Shown here: in pieces, positions 11,761 through 23,532 of the stretch
Layout: each line of letters begins with the position of its first letter
How positions within the stretch are numbered: position 1 is the stretch's first letter
NCBI RefSeq assembly: GCF_032854445.1
Contig: NC_088306.1
Location: forward strand, 6,153,145-6,217,144
Length of the DNA: 64,000 nt
Reading direction: 5' to 3'
Source: Liolophura sinensis
Lineage: Eukaryota > Mollusca > Polyplacophora > Chitonida > Chitonidae
Translations under genes and position numbers: made by a program
Notes under the pieces: model-generated
Seen by the model: only the letters and a program-made list of their open reading frames with translations
Database searches by the model: none
What the model was told of the DNA's origin: nothing

Positions 11761-12707
11761 ACCACACAAATAAAGGGATGCTTTCTGTTAAACCACATGA
11801 CTAATAAATGATGTTAATTGGATAGAAATGTATCCGCTAAAAGCATATATAAGAGAGTGATCAAATATTTGGAATCCAATGAAACAAACAAAATAAATCA
11901 AATATTTTGGCGGAATTATCATTCTGGTATATGAGTGGAAGTACATGGCACACGAAATCGATCCTTTGTTAACGTAAACATAAACGAACAAAGGGTGCTG
12001 TGCTTGATCCTTTGTAACTGAGGGTCGATTTTATATTGCACGAACTGGATTGTCAATGCTGTGTTCTGTCCATTTTCAACGACTGACAAAATGTCCACAT
12101 AATAGCAACTGGAAATAAAGGCAATGTCATCTCTCACAGGAAGACTTTTGCACTCGCTACAGAAAAAACGAATAGCAAAGTGGATCCAACAATAGCCGCG
12201 ATGGTTGTATAAAGATGGGTAAGCTAAACTGGTCATACAAAACCGGTGGTATAGCTGACGGACGTTTTGTCTTGGGGCATCGATTGATTGTACCTCTTTA
12301 CAACAATTCTTAATTTTGTACCTTTGTCTTTCAATCGATATGACACACGAGTTGAGATTCATAAGTCGGGCTTATCCAAAAAGATTATCGATTTCCCCTC
12401 TCCCATTGCTTGTGGGGAGATAGCAAAATTAAGATGGAAGTGAAGAAATGAGGAAGGAAGACATGTACTATCTCTTTTACATATATGATTTTAAGACATG
12501 CATATGACGGATTTTCGTGTTCGGCTAGGAAACTCAAAGCCAAGCTTTCCATCAAATTTCGCCATTTTTTGGAAATCATGATGTTTTGATGTATCAGTTT
12601 ACAACAGCACAATGTAGTTTATGTTCGTTTTTACTCGTATATGTTTTGGTAGGATTACTAATCCTTTGACGTACCATGTTGCCATGGAAACATCATATTA
12701 TTCGTGG
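11761..12707. other. no gene recognised; unassigned frame 11919-12362
   Basis: Spacer upstream of the lectin promoter. The minus strand has a 147-residue open frame at 11919-12362 with several cysteines. It shows no domain I recognise, no signal peptide and no splice context, so it is left unassigned. Confidence 0.4.
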
Positions 12708-13226
12708 AATCGACCCCCATATAGCACATTTGGTAGAGCGTCCGCTTCGGGAACGGTAGATCCCGGGTCAATCCTGGGTCGAGTCACACCTAAGACTGGA
12801 AAAGAGGAAGTTGTAATTTCCTCGCTTGGCGTTCAGCATGAAAGGGATTGTGCAACGACTGGTTGACCCGTCTGATGGCTCAGGCGGGGCGGATTCGATA
12901 TAGCATCTCAGTGAAGCATCACTAGATAAAAGAGTGGTGGAAATCCATCCTGCGAATTGTTGCACGCTGCATGTACTCTAAGGATTCCTTCGTTGTCATT
13001 TGACTGAAAAAATGTTATTTATTTATTTATTTGATTGGTGTTTTTACGCCGTATTCAAGAATATTTTACTTATACGACGGCGGCCAGCATTCGCAGGATG
13101 CTGAAAGACCTTCCCATTGGTGAGAGGCTCCTGGGTCAGCAGCGCTAGCGCGCTAACCAACTGACCACGGAGGACCCGAAAATTGTTAGTACGACGTTAA
13201 ACCCCAAGCACTCACTCAATCACTCT
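12708..13226 (+). mobile_element. SINE-2 copy interrupted by SINE-1
   Basis: tRNA-like head (CATTTGGTAGAGCGTCCGCT, B-box GGGTCAATCC), then TTTCCTCGCTTGGCGTTCAG, TTCGTTGTCATTTGACTGAA and, after the insertion, ATTGTTAGTACGACGTTAAA and CACTCACTC. The element is split at about 13014-13177 by a reversed SINE-1; both halves read as one SINE-2 when that is removed. Confidence 0.82.
13014..13177 (-). mobile_element. SINE-1 nested inside SINE-2
   Basis: Reverse SINE-1 with TTATTTATTTATTTATTTGA tail and tRNA-like head, lacking an internal part of the body. The flanks (GAAAAAATG... and GAAAATTG) look like a target-site duplication of the host SINE-2 sequence. Confidence 0.85.
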
Positions 13227-13519
13227 TAGTTTGTGGCATTAAATCGTTGTCTCGCGGAATTAGTATGATGATTAGTCTAAATTGTCTGAGAAAAAAATAA
13301 AGAAAACGAATGTCGACTAAAAGTGATAAAATGTATGTGTGTGTAACTGAACCATACGATATGACGTTTACTCTGCTCAACAATAATGTGAAAAGAGAAA
13401 TCGAACTACTTTCTTTATCAGTGTTTAAAGGAAGTACACGTCAGATGAGAGAATATTGCTCGTATCTTTGCCTTCATATACTTAAGTGTTCATGTAGCGG
13501 TTAATTTCTCGTCTTTAAT

Positions 13520-14510
13520 AATTCAGTCAAACATGTATATATAACGGCGAGCTTTCGTCCCCAAAATCTGAATCATATATGTACATGAAGCGATGAGTTT
13601 GTCGTCCCAAAGAACTCAGTCAAACATATACATGCAGCGGCGAGTTTATCGTCCTAAAGAACTCAGTCAACACATGTACATATGAGAGTGGTTGAATTTC
13701 TCGTCCCTAAGTACTCAGTCAGAAATGTGCATATAGCGATGAGTTTCTTGTGTACTCACTCGTTCATATAACATGTTCTTATCTGAGTATTCAGTTGCAC
13801 ATGAAGCTGTGGATGATCATAGGGTTTCCCACGTGCTCTGCCCGTTTTCCTTAGGACGAAAACGGGCAGAGCACGTGGGAAACCCATGAGAAACGATGTG
13901 TGCGTTCCATAACACTGGCGGCCGTCATAAAGTGAAATGTTCTTGAGTACAGCGTAAAACATCAGTGAAATAATATATAAATAAATCCGTCACGATGTAG
14001 CGAAGGCATTTTTGTCTCTGAGTATTCCGTCACACATGTAGTGGTGAGGTTTCTTATCCCTAAGTATTCAGTCACACATGTGCGGTGAGGTTTCACACCT
14101 GTAAGTATTCAGTCACACATGTACGGTGAGGTTCTCATCTCTAAGTACTCAGTCACACATACAGTGGTGAGGTTTCTCATCTTTAAGTATTCAGTACGTT
14201 GAGTTTTCTCATCTTGAGTATACAGTCACACCTATAGTGGGTGATGTTTCTCATCTCTAAGTATTCAGTCACACATGTACGGTGAAGTTTCTCATCTCTA
14301 AGTATTCCGTCACGCATGTACGGTAAGGTTTCTAATCTGCATGTATCCAGGGACATCTGTAGCGCTGAGATTTCTCGTCTCCAAATATTCACTCAACATG
14401 TAGCGGCGATGTTTCCTCCCATCTCGTATTGATTCAAAGATATAGGGGTGACTTTTCTCATCTTTAAATATTCAGGTCACACATGTAGCATTGAATTTTC
14501 TCATTTCTCT
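13520..14510 (+). repeat. degenerate 42-45 bp tandem repeat
   Basis: The unit contains GTGAGGTTTCTCATCTCTAA then GTATTCAGTCACACATGTA, repeated about 18 times with drift. It is interrupted at about 13820-13984 by a SINE-1 remnant. Copies are most alike from 14030 to 14330. A 69-residue open frame across it is repeat-derived. Confidence 0.8.
13820..13984 (+). mobile_element. SINE-1 3' fragment with perfect palindrome
   Basis: SINE-1 3' part (GGCGGCCGTCATAAAGTGAA, GTACAGCGTAAAACATCAG, ATATAAATAAAT). It is headed by a perfect 27-bp inverted repeat at 13822-13848 and 13859-13885 with a 10-nt loop; each arm is a SINE-1 body segment (GTTTCCCACGTGCTCTGCCC). It looks like a foldback duplication of part of the SINE. 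Confidence 0.8.
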
Positions 14511-15552
14511 GCGGGAGACACTATGAGAGAAGATATGTCAAAACGATGAAGATTTCGGAAAAACCGATTATTTTATTAAATATCTTTTATTCATGACTGT
14601 ACAAACACCCTTTTACGCGGATAGGATCTTGTTTTTGATATGCACACCTGTAAAACAAAAAAAAGATAAATTATGAAGATGTGTTAACTTCTTATGCTCA
14701 GGTAGTCATTATGGTAGATATGGCAATTAATTACCCTCTACTAAGGATTTGTCGGAGTCAACACGAACCTGTGGTTAGGGACATTCCAAAAGTTGTCATG
14801 GAAGGACGCAGTTTAGCTAGTAATGAAAGTACACTCTATTTAACACTAACCAAACATACAATGACCAACTTTTTTTTAGAAATTTCTGATTTAAGATTTG
14901 CCCCAATAAAACAATGGTACATCATTCGCGATGGGTAAATTTAGCTCTCAGAACAGAATTAAGTACATTAAGTTTTTGTAAACCTCGCCGCTTTTAACAA
15001 ACCAGCGATATTTGATGTGCTAGGTAGCTCAACAACTCAATTTTCAGTCTGGAAATTTTACAAGGCTTTGGGATGCGCCATGTCCAAACAACCGTAAACC
15101 ACATGTCCCGTCACTCGTACCCCACACATATATAGTCTGAAGGTAAACCAGGGCTTTTTGTAAGGAAAACGGAAACAGCTGCTTTGTGGGTTTATAGATA
15201 TAAATGGCGCCTAATTGATCCAAAGTGATAACATGGCGGCGCTTCCCATTGTCTCAATTTGTGCGATTTTGTTTACTTTGAACTGCGATACCTCGGTTAT
15301 GCACCGTCAAAGACAAAACGCTATGCTTTTTACATTACTTAATGTGGGGATACTACTTCATCGATGCACATGCGCATTTAGTCTGAAATGCTTTTTGCCT
15401 GTTCTTTCAATACCCTTTTCGATAGACCGAGTCTGTCCGTTAATGCACTATCGCCTACACCGTCTGCATAAATCTGGACCTTTTTATCGTGTGTTCCTGT
15501 GGAACAGATTTGGTCATTCTTACTCATTGCTGAAGCAAAATATTTATCGAAT
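14511..15552. other. no gene recognised
   Basis: Spacer downstream of gene A1. Open frames at 14681-14938 (plus), 15215-15580 (plus, running into a SINE) and 15378-15560 (minus) show no recognisable domain. The non-coding last exon expected for A1 may lie here, but no acceptor stands out. Confidence 0.4.
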
Positions 15553-15722
15553 TTATTCATTTATCTATTTATTTATTTGATTGGTGTTTTACGCCGTACT
15601 CAAGAATATTTCACTTATACAACGGTGGCCAGCATTATGGTGGGGGGAAACCGGGCACAGCCTTGGGGAAACCCACGACCATCCGCAGGTTGATGCCAGA
15701 CCTTCCCACGTACTTCCGGAGA
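15553..15722 (-). mobile_element. SINE-1, head truncated
   Basis: Reverse copy, 3' tail TATTTATTTATTTGATTGGT and body to CTTCCCACGTACTTCCGGAG; head missing. It starts about 35 nt beyond the stop codon of gene A1, in the same orientation as A1, so it falls in A1's 3' intron or 3' UTR. Confidence 0.87.
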
Positions 15723-15756
15723 GTATTTGTTAAAATACATTATATATACTTACATC

Positions 15757-18700
15757 TTATCCCAAAAGGCTGAGAACCTTGCTCTCGAGATCTGTTACGA
15801 TGCCAGAGAGAGCCTAAAATCACGATCGGTCAAAGAAAAGTTACTTCTTGTCGTCCAATTGAAAACCCCTGGCCAATACAAACTTTACCACAAGGTGTTC
15901 ATTAGAGAAATATGACTTCAAAAACATAATTAATTAATCTGAGAAACATGGTGAAGGGGCTACATATCCATATGCAATGGTGGATCTGGACCAACTGCTT
16001 GCGTAGCCTTGACATTAAATGCCAAGAATCGTAACCACTGCCCCTTCCCCACCTCTCAACACACGTAGGGACATACACACATTGTAGTCTTTCTTGAGAA
16101 ACTTTTAGTTCAGTCTTATACAGCCCCTAAAACAGTTATTTCGTGGTTGACCCTGATTGCTTTTGTAGCGTGACCCTGTGGTATGGTTGTTCCCGTCTAC
16201 ACCGTGTTGATATTGCTGTTGTATATCTTACCGTGTTTCGCAGAGAAGACACTACCCCCACATATTTACAGAAGTATTTGCTAAAACTTACAGTTTTGAG
16301 TGGAGCAGCCACCTGCTGGATAAGGTTTTGCAGGCCCTGGCCGAAAGTGTGGGCGGTCTCAGCCAGGCCTCTCTTGCTCTCGCCGTGGTGGATAATCTCG
16401 TTGAACAAATCCACCCCCTCGCCAAGGACCCTTTCGCCCAAAACGTCCAGGAAGTTGTTGTGTCCCTCTAATGTCAATTAACAAACGTACACTTAAAGAT
16501 TTAATCTGTTAATTTTGACAGAGGGACAAATTATTCTGTTAGGCCATATGTTCTATTAATTCAACATAAAGATTTTATTAAACTAACAGAGAATTATGTT
16601 GAATACAACACTGTATTAAGTTATAATGTAGAATATATTCTAGCATCACGTAAACTTTGTGTTAAAATTAACACATTAATGTTTTGAGTGTATATGTACA
16701 TGTAATGCATGTATATACATAGATAATATTGGCTTTGGTACCACTTCCGTTACGCTCACAAGATACTCAGTGATAATGCATGTAACATTTCACTACTCCA
16801 CACCTGATGCTAGATAACAGAATTTTTTTCAAATTAAAAGTTATTCATTTTTTTTGTCTTCATACCTATCAGTATTATCGCGATTTGGGTTTTTACACTT
16901 TCCGAGCCATAGTGACCACTAATAATTGTAATTAACATGATTAACTGCATTTTTCTTCACCTTATTCGAGTTAAGCCATGGTGCTAAGTGGGCGTGTAGC
17001 TTGCTCCTATTTATGTATTTACATGAACAGTTAGAATAAAAACCCTGACTGAGGTAAACTGACAAGAGGCCGTATTTCACCGATTACGTGTGACCATTTT
17101 CTAGCTATCACACTGTCGTCGCTGCTCTGGTTTATCTCTCTATGTTATACCTTTTTAAATATATCGTCGTAAAATAATTCTTGTGTCAGGCATCTAATCC
17201 CCAGCATCTTTCTTTAATCTTTCATATTGTCCGAACTCAGTGTAACCCCATACCCATTAAGTTAAAGACACACTGTCCTCGGAAATTCCTGGTAATTCAA
17301 GAAAAGTCCGAACGATCTTTAGACGGTTGAAGTCTTCTTGGCATGTTGGGTTAATTTTAGATCTGGTATCTGTACTGAACAAAGGGAGATAACTTACCGA
17401 CGATTTTCTTGACCTCGTCGATCAGACCGGAAACGGGTTTGACGTCATTGACCACATGATCAATCTCCTGCTGAATTGCCTCCAAGGTGTGTTTGTAGAC
17501 GGTCTCCAGGGTGGATCCCGTGTCTTTAAGATACTGCTCGGCGTTGGTGACGAATTTGCCAATTTTGTCAACGACTTCACTGAAAAGACCAGGTGAAGAC
17601 TTCAAACGTTAGTGTGACTAACAACAATTGGATGCCTGGACAAATGGGTGCATGTTTTGCAATACAAATACTTCAAAATAAGACGTTACGACACCATAGT
17701 GATGTCGCATGGTGACATGATTTCGTCGCTTAACGGTACTCTAGGTATAATCTGACAAATTTAACACCGAGTGATATCCGGTGGATTTTCTAAATCATGT
17801 TTTAGGCTGGTTTGGGTTCCAAATATTAAAAATATATAGCTTTTTTTGTGGCAAGCTTTCCCAGATACAGATATGCACAGATATGTTGAAGGATCACAAG
17901 TAGTGTCGTGACTCAACGACAATCCATTCCCTTCGCTACTTCTTCCTGATTTACATCGCTTCTTGCAACAAATACCCTGTCTATGCCTTTGTTTTGGTTA
18001 TACCAAAATGTTCCAGGATGGCCCAACATCATTTCTGCGGAGACTTAAATAATAATAATTATTATTAATTACTCATTATATATCAAACAAAGACACAGAA
18101 GCCGCGTTCAGTGGGACTAAATTTGAACAAGATCACCAAAGGGTCCTCTTGTGACAGTTGTGACAGAGATGTAAAGCCAGTTGTAAAAGAGTTGTTTTGA
18201 AAGAGAATCAAGTTGTGACAGAGATGTGAAGCCATTTGTGACGGAGCCGTTGTGTCAGAGGATCTAGTTGTGACAGATTTGTAAAGCCAGTTGTGACAGA
18301 GCTGTTGTGACGGAGTATCCAGTTGTGACAGACATGACTTGTAAAGTCAGTTTTGACAGAGTTGTTATGACAGAGAACCCAGTTGTGACACAGATGTAAA
18401 ACCAGTTTTGACAGAGTTGTTATGACAGAGAACCCAGTTGTGACACAGATGTAAAACCAGTTTTGACAGAGTTGTTGTGACAGAGAACAAAGTTGTGACA
18501 CAGATGTAAAACCAGTTTTGACAGAGTTGTTGTGACAGAAAACCCAGGTGTGACACAGATGTAAAACCAGTTTTGACAGAGTTGTTGTGACAGAAAACCC
18601 AGGTGTGACACAGATGTAAAACCAGTTTTGACAGAGTTGTTGTGACAGAAAACCCAGGTGTGACACAGATGTAAAACCAGTTTTGACAGAGTTGTTGTGA

Positions 18701-21700
18701 CAGAGAACCCAGTTGTGACATAGATGTAAAACCAGTTTTGACAGACTTGTTGTGACAGAAAACCCAGGTGTGATACAGATGTAAAACCAGTTTTGACAGA
18801 GTTGTTGTGACAGAAAACCCAGGTGTGACACAGATGTAAAACCAGTTTTGACAGAGTTGTTGTGACAGAGAACAAAGTTGTGACACAGATGTAAAACCAG
18901 TTTTGACAGAGTTGTTGTGACAGAAAACCCAGTTGTGACACAGACGTAAAACCAGTTTTGACAGAGTTGTTGTGACAGAAAACCCAGGTGTGACACAGAT
19001 GTAAAACCAGTTTTGACAGAGTTGTTGTGACAGAGAACCCAGTTGTGACACAGATGTAAAACCAGTTTTGACAGAGTTGTTGTGACAGAAAACCCAGTTG
19101 TGACACAGATGTAAAACCAGTTTTGACAGAGTTGTTGTGACAGAAAACCCAGGTGTGACACAGATGTAAAACCAGTTGTGACAGAGTAGTTGTGACAGAG
19201 AATCATGTTGTGACGGGAATGTAAAGCCAGTTGTTGTGACAGAGAATCCAGTTGTGACGGCGTTGTGAAATCTGTTTTGACAGAGTTGTTGTGACAGAGA
19301 ATCCAGTTGTGACGGCGTTGTGAAGTCTGTTTTGACAGAGTTGTTGTGACAGAGAATCCAGTTGAGAAAGAGTATCTAGCTATGACAGAGATGGCATGTA
19401 AAGTCAGTTGTGGCAGAGTTGTTGTGACAGAGTATCCAGCTGTGACAGAGACGTGAAAGGAGTTGTGTGAGAGCTGTTGTGACGGCGTTGTGAAGCCAGT
19501 TATTACAGAGTTGTTGTGACAGAGTATCCAGTTGTGGAACAGATGTACAGCCAGATGTAAAGCAAATTAAGACACATCTGTTGTGAAAGAGTATCCGGTT
19601 GTGACAGAGATGTAAAGCTAGTTGTGACGGAGTAAGTGTGACAGAGAATCCATTTGTGACGGAGATGTAAACCCACTTGTGACAGAGATGTTGTGATGGG
19701 GGACCTAGTTGTCACAGCGTTGTAAAGCCAGTTGTGACAGAGTTATTGTGACAGAGTATCCAGTTGTGACAGAGATGTAAAGCTAGTTGTGACAGAGTAA
19801 GTGTGACAGAGAATCCAGTAGTGACAGTGTTATTGTGACAGAGTATCCAGTTGTAACAGAGATGTAAAGAGACAGACTTGTTGTGACAGAGTATCCAGTT
19901 GTGATAGAGATGTAAAACCAGTTGTGACAGAGTTGTTGTGACAGAGTGTCCAGTTGTGATAGAGATGTAAAACCAGTTGTGACAGAGTTGTTGTGACAGA
20001 GTATCCAGTTGTGATAGAGATGTAAAACCAGTTGTGACAGAGTTGTTGTGACAGAGTATCCAGTTGTGATAGAGATGTAAAACCAGTTGTGACAGAGTTG
20101 TTGTGACAGAGTGTCCAGTTGTGATAGAGATGTAAAACCAGTTGTGACAGAGTTGTTGTGACAGAGTATCCAGTTGTGATAGAGATGTAAAACCAGTTGT
20201 GACAGAGTTGTTGTGACAGAGTGTCCAGTTGTGATAGAGATGTAAAACCAGTTGTGACAGAGTTGTTGTGACAGAGTGTCCAGTTGTGATAGAGATGTAA
20301 AACCAGTTGTGACAGAGTTGTTGTGACAGAGTGTCCAGTTGTGATAGAGATGTAAAACCAGTTGTGACAGAGTTGTTGTGACAGAGTATCCAGTTGTGAT
20401 AGAGATGTAAAACCAGTTGTGACAGAGTTGTTGTGACAGAGTGTCCAGTTGTGATAGAGATGTAAAACCAGTTGTGACAGAGTTGTTGTGACAGAGTGTC
20501 CAGTTGTGATAGAGATGTAAAACCAGTTGTGATAGAGTTGCTGTGACAGAGTATCCAATTGAGATAGAGATGTAAAACCAGTCGTGACAGAGTTTTGTGC
20601 TAGAGTATCCAGTTGTGATAGAGATATGAAACCAGTTGTGATAGAGTTATGACAGAGTATTCAGCTGAGACAGAGTATTCTGCTGTGACGGAGTATCCAG
20701 TTGTGATAGAATTCTTGTGACAGAGTTCTTGTGACACAGAATCCAGTTGTGACAGAGTATCCGGGAAGTGCGAACTTCACCCGACAAGTTACATAACGGA
20801 CGGCCTTAAACAAAGCTTGATGCGAAATCAATGTAATCGATATAATGGAAGAATGAAAACAAGGTAATCATCGCTTACCCGAGGTCTCTTTTGCCGGCAG
20901 CACCCCCAAGATGCGTCAACAGATCTGTAGAATAAATGGTTCAGTTTTTGTTTATTCAGATAGTTTAACAGTTTGATAGGAAGCTTCTTCTCGTTTTTGA
21001 TTCTAACACTACATGTATTTTTGTTGACACTTATTAGGCACATAGGCATAAATTTGGTTCCTCAAAGCAAACGTGTGTCAAAGTATGAGCCAGGATGGAA
21101 CAAGCAGTGAAACATTACATGTGTTTCGTATTTAACCACATTTCAATAACCGTGCCAAGCTATTTACTGTGTAAACATGCCACACATTTCACTTTTACAT
21201 TTATTGACTTTCTACACTAAAAAACAACATGTATCAAGACTTCAAAGTCGTAGCTACATGGATGCTTTGGCAATTGATTAAACCTAGGCCTCCTTCATAC
21301 GAGGTGGACGCTATAACAACTTGGCCATCGAGGGAAAACCTGTATTGTACAACGCGGAAATATGCTTTCTGGTTCTACAGACACCAAAACAGTACATTTC
21401 TAGCTTTTGATAAAATGTGTGAATCCACGGTGATCCTATACAGACTTTTGTGCATTTGCATTTATGTAAGAATCTCCTATGGGTGTAATGCGTGTCATTT
21501 AACTTTCTGCTTATAGTTTGGTTTGGTTAAATCGGTACGTAATATACGTTCGTCTATTTACCAGAAGCCGCTGTAGTGAGCAGTTGTGTGCCTGCCTTCT
21601 CTAACGTTTGGAGGAGAGAATTGGCAACTGGTTCAGCCACATGCAGAAGGTCCTTGCCGACCGCACCCAACTCAGTGCCCAGGTTGTGGAAAAGGTCCGC

Positions 21701-21769
21701 GACCTCTTTTAGGAAAGCCTGGGACCCCCCGAGGAGAGCGAACACGGTGAGAAGGGCAAAGATCTTCAT
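15757..21769 (-). CDS. cluster gene A1: secreted cysteine-free helical precursor
   Basis: Predicted secreted protein of 222 residues from an unrecognised family. Minus-strand coding exons: 21562-21769, 20879-20924, 17398-17579, 16292-16467 and 15757-15813, all GT/AG, junction phases 1, 2, 1, 0. Exon 1 opens at an acceptor (last exon base 21774) behind a non-coding first exon ending at 22729. Residues 1-18 are a signal peptide ending SQA. Residues 19-79 form an amphipathic, acidic segment ending HLGGAA before G80-K81-R82, an amidation plus dibasic motif. A second dibasic site is K177-R178, followed by GLAETAHTFG. No Cys or Trp occurs in the predicted mature protein. It differs from A2/A3 by one extra Ala in exon 2 and a longer exon 4 insert (ERVLGEG region), and is the most diverged A copy. 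A GTAAGT donor sits 3 nt past the stop, so a non-coding last exon is expected. Function unknown. Confidence 0.85.
16490..16690. mobile_element. mariner-type MITE in A1 intron 3
   Basis: A 201-bp element with degenerate terminal inverted repeats of about 35 bp (left CACTTAAAGATTTAATCTGT, right end reading CACTCAAAACATTAATGTGT on the minus strand), flanked by TA on both sides. It has no coding capacity. TA duplication and size fit a non-autonomous Tc1/mariner-like element. Its edge lies 23 bp from the exon 4 acceptor of A1. Confidence 0.7.
16972..17145 (+). repeat. interspersed repeat R, copy 1
   Basis: Shares with four other places in the window the core TTAGAATAAAA(A)CCCTGACTGA, GTAAACTGACAAGAGGCCGT and CACTGTCGTC. 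It lies in A1 intron 3. No terminal repeats or tRNA boxes are obvious, so the class is unassigned. Confidence 0.65.
18110..20765 (-). repeat. 55-bp minisatellite in A1 intron 2
   Basis: Roughly 45 tandem copies of a 55-bp unit built from GTTGTGACAGAG-like sub-repeats (example parts: AGTTGTTGTGACAGAG, GATGTAAAACCAG). Two homogenised blocks differ in sequence: about 18350-19180 (TTTTGACAGAG with GTGTGACACAG) and about 19880-20560 (GTTGTGATAGAG). Edges and the 19200-19880 joint are degraded. Because 55 is one more than a multiple of three, any frame cycles through all phases, and the unit has no stop on the minus strand. This explains the long open frames here. Confidence 0.95.
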
Positions 21770-21907
21770 GATTCCTGGAACAGACTGAAAGAGAAATTGT
21801 CCAGGGAATTTAACATTTACTCGTGTATTAGTGTGCAACACGGCATTTCGAGGCGTCTTAAAATTGTAAATAACATCACTACACCTTTATACCTAGTTCT
21901 GTTTAAG

Positions 21908-22085
21908 CCTAGATGGTGGGGGCGTGTACGTGTATGTTGCTTGTTTTTAAACATATACATGAACAAACAGAGTAAAATCCTTTCTGAAGTAAACTGACTG
22001 GTGGTCGTACTTCGCCGTTTACGTGTACTCAATTGTCCACTATCGTACTGTCGTCACTGCGTTGGTTTTAATCTATTTGCTGTGG
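21908..22085 (+). repeat. interspersed repeat R, copy 2
   Basis: Diverged copy in the intron between the non-coding first exon and exon 1 of A1: GGGGGCGTGTACGTGTATG, AGTAAACTGACTGGTGGTCG, CTATCGTACTGTCGTCACTG. Confidence 0.6.
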
Positions 22086-22159
22086 TCTTTTATATCATGA
22101 TCAGAACAGTACAAGCTACTTGAACTCAGCAGTGCGAGATGGTTTTCTGAAGTTTTATC

Positions 22160-22330
22160 TGTTTATTTAACTGACTGCTTGTTTGACGCCACATGAAGGC
22201 GATTGTTCTTATACGATGGTAGTCAACTTCACGGATGGAGAAAACCGGAAAAACCACCAAACTTTGGTAAGTTACTGACGAACTTGCCCACATGTGACGT
22301 GCTGACATGCACGCCATATTAGCGGTAGAG
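22160..22330 (-). mobile_element. third SINE-like family (SINE-3), copy 1
   Basis: Related in design to SINE-1 (GACGCCACATGAAGGCGATT, TTCTTATACGATGGTAGTC) but followed by its own module, TTACTGACGAACTTGCCCAC and CATGTGACGTGCTGACATG. The same module occurs at 26352-26525. It lies in the first intron of A1. Confidence 0.5.
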
Positions 22331-22728
22331 AAGTGTTCTTTAAAAAAACTTTAAACATATTTCGCCACCAACACAACACACACAGTGAGAGAGACTGGAT
22401 GTACATATTCCTAGTTTGAGCTGGGTTTGAAATAGACCTATTTTGTGCACAGACCTTTTTAACAGGAGCACTTGGCGGTAGGCTACGTTTCCCATCTCAG
22501 TTGGGACGAAACGTAATGGTTCCTCGCACTGTTTCGGAAACTTTTGTTCCAAACCGATTTGAGCGTTATTATTTGGGAAGTCTTATCTTAAAATTATAAC
22601 ATACATGCTTCCGTCTGGCGTTTTAACAACAATCAAATAAGTAACTAAAGTGACAGTTTTACAAAACCCAAGTGGCATTGTGCTCAAAGTGCGCATTGGG
22701 TTTGACAAGCGAGAATCTTTTTTCTTAC

Positions 22729-22787
22729 CTGGAAGATGATCAGCAGAACTAGTGATAGTTATCTTCGCCTTATGTCAGAGTTATATA
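22729..22787 (-). promoter_or_regulatory. A1 core promoter and non-coding first exon
   Basis: A TATATAA-type box lies at 22781-22787. The predicted transcript starts about 30 nt downstream and the first exon ends at 22729 (CTTCCAG then GTAAGA). The exon contains TTCTGCTGATCATC, matching TTCAGCTGATCGTT in the A2 and A3 first exons. The TATA-to-donor spacing is like that of the other four genes. The GGTCA/TGACC element seen at A2 and A3 is not found here. Confidence 0.65.
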
Positions 22788-23532
22788 CCAGTTAGATATG
22801 AGAACCAGGTGGCATGTCTCATGAGATACCGACTTCTTGACGCTGACTATCAACGTGTCGTGATTCACCTTTGACTGGCTCCTGACACATATCGCACAAG
22901 GTATACGAGACACCACAAAATACAGTACGATACCTACATAGCAAGTTGGCGGAACGATGATTAGTTTTCCATCGCTGTAGGAAATTGGATTGCCTATCTT
23001 CTCTATTTCGTGAGACATATATTCCATATGTGCTTAGGTGACCGGTGGTTATCTCTTTAACTGATTATCATTCGAAAACATGGTTCAAATAAGGCTTTGA
23101 ACCTTGCCTTAGAGGGCACAATATATTTTAGATATGTTCTGAATAATTATTGCTGTGTAGAAGAACACATACCCAAAACTTGTGCACTAATACAGTTTGG
23201 TCTAAAAGCAAAAGTAAAAAGTGAGACGCTAATTATTGGTGACGATCTGTGAGTTTGGATTGTTTGGTTAACTCAGTCTGTGGGATTTCGACGGACGAAT
23301 TTGTGTATGTATTTTGTTGTATGGCTTTGAATACTGATTTCACTTAGTCGCCTACAACATGCCTTGTGTCTTTCCTACATCATTGGAAACTGTTGACTGC
23401 TTCTCTTTGTATGATTCCGTCCTGCATTTGAACTTTATATACTTTCTCAGTTCTTTGTTTATTGGCGTTAAACGTCGTGTTTGGCCTTGCGGTTATTGAC
23501 TGGGAACGTCCTTTTTGGTTGACGGCTGGTAC
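22788..23532. other. A1 upstream region, no gene recognised
   Basis: Spacer upstream of A1. A minus-strand 85-residue open frame (22770-23027) overlaps the promoter and has no domain. CCAAT-like and GGTCA-like sequences are absent near the TATA box. Confidence 0.4.

Noticed and set aside
11919-12362. 147-residue minus-strand frame with several cysteines
   Set aside because: No domain, signal peptide or splice context recognised; could be chance. Recorded as unassigned rather than as a gene.
15215-15580. 121-residue plus-strand frame
   Set aside because: Its end runs into the SINE-1 tail (IYSFIYLFI) and it lies in the 3' region of A1 with no domain or promoter.
18208-19206. 332-residue open frame on the minus strand, with further 228-residue frames in other phases
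   Set aside because: All are translations of the 55-bp minisatellite, which has no stop in any minus frame. Identical repeats appear in all three phases and intron 2 of A1 covers the region.
19830-20558. 242-residue minus-strand open frame
   Set aside because: Same minisatellite, second homogenised block; no start context, signal peptide or splice logic.
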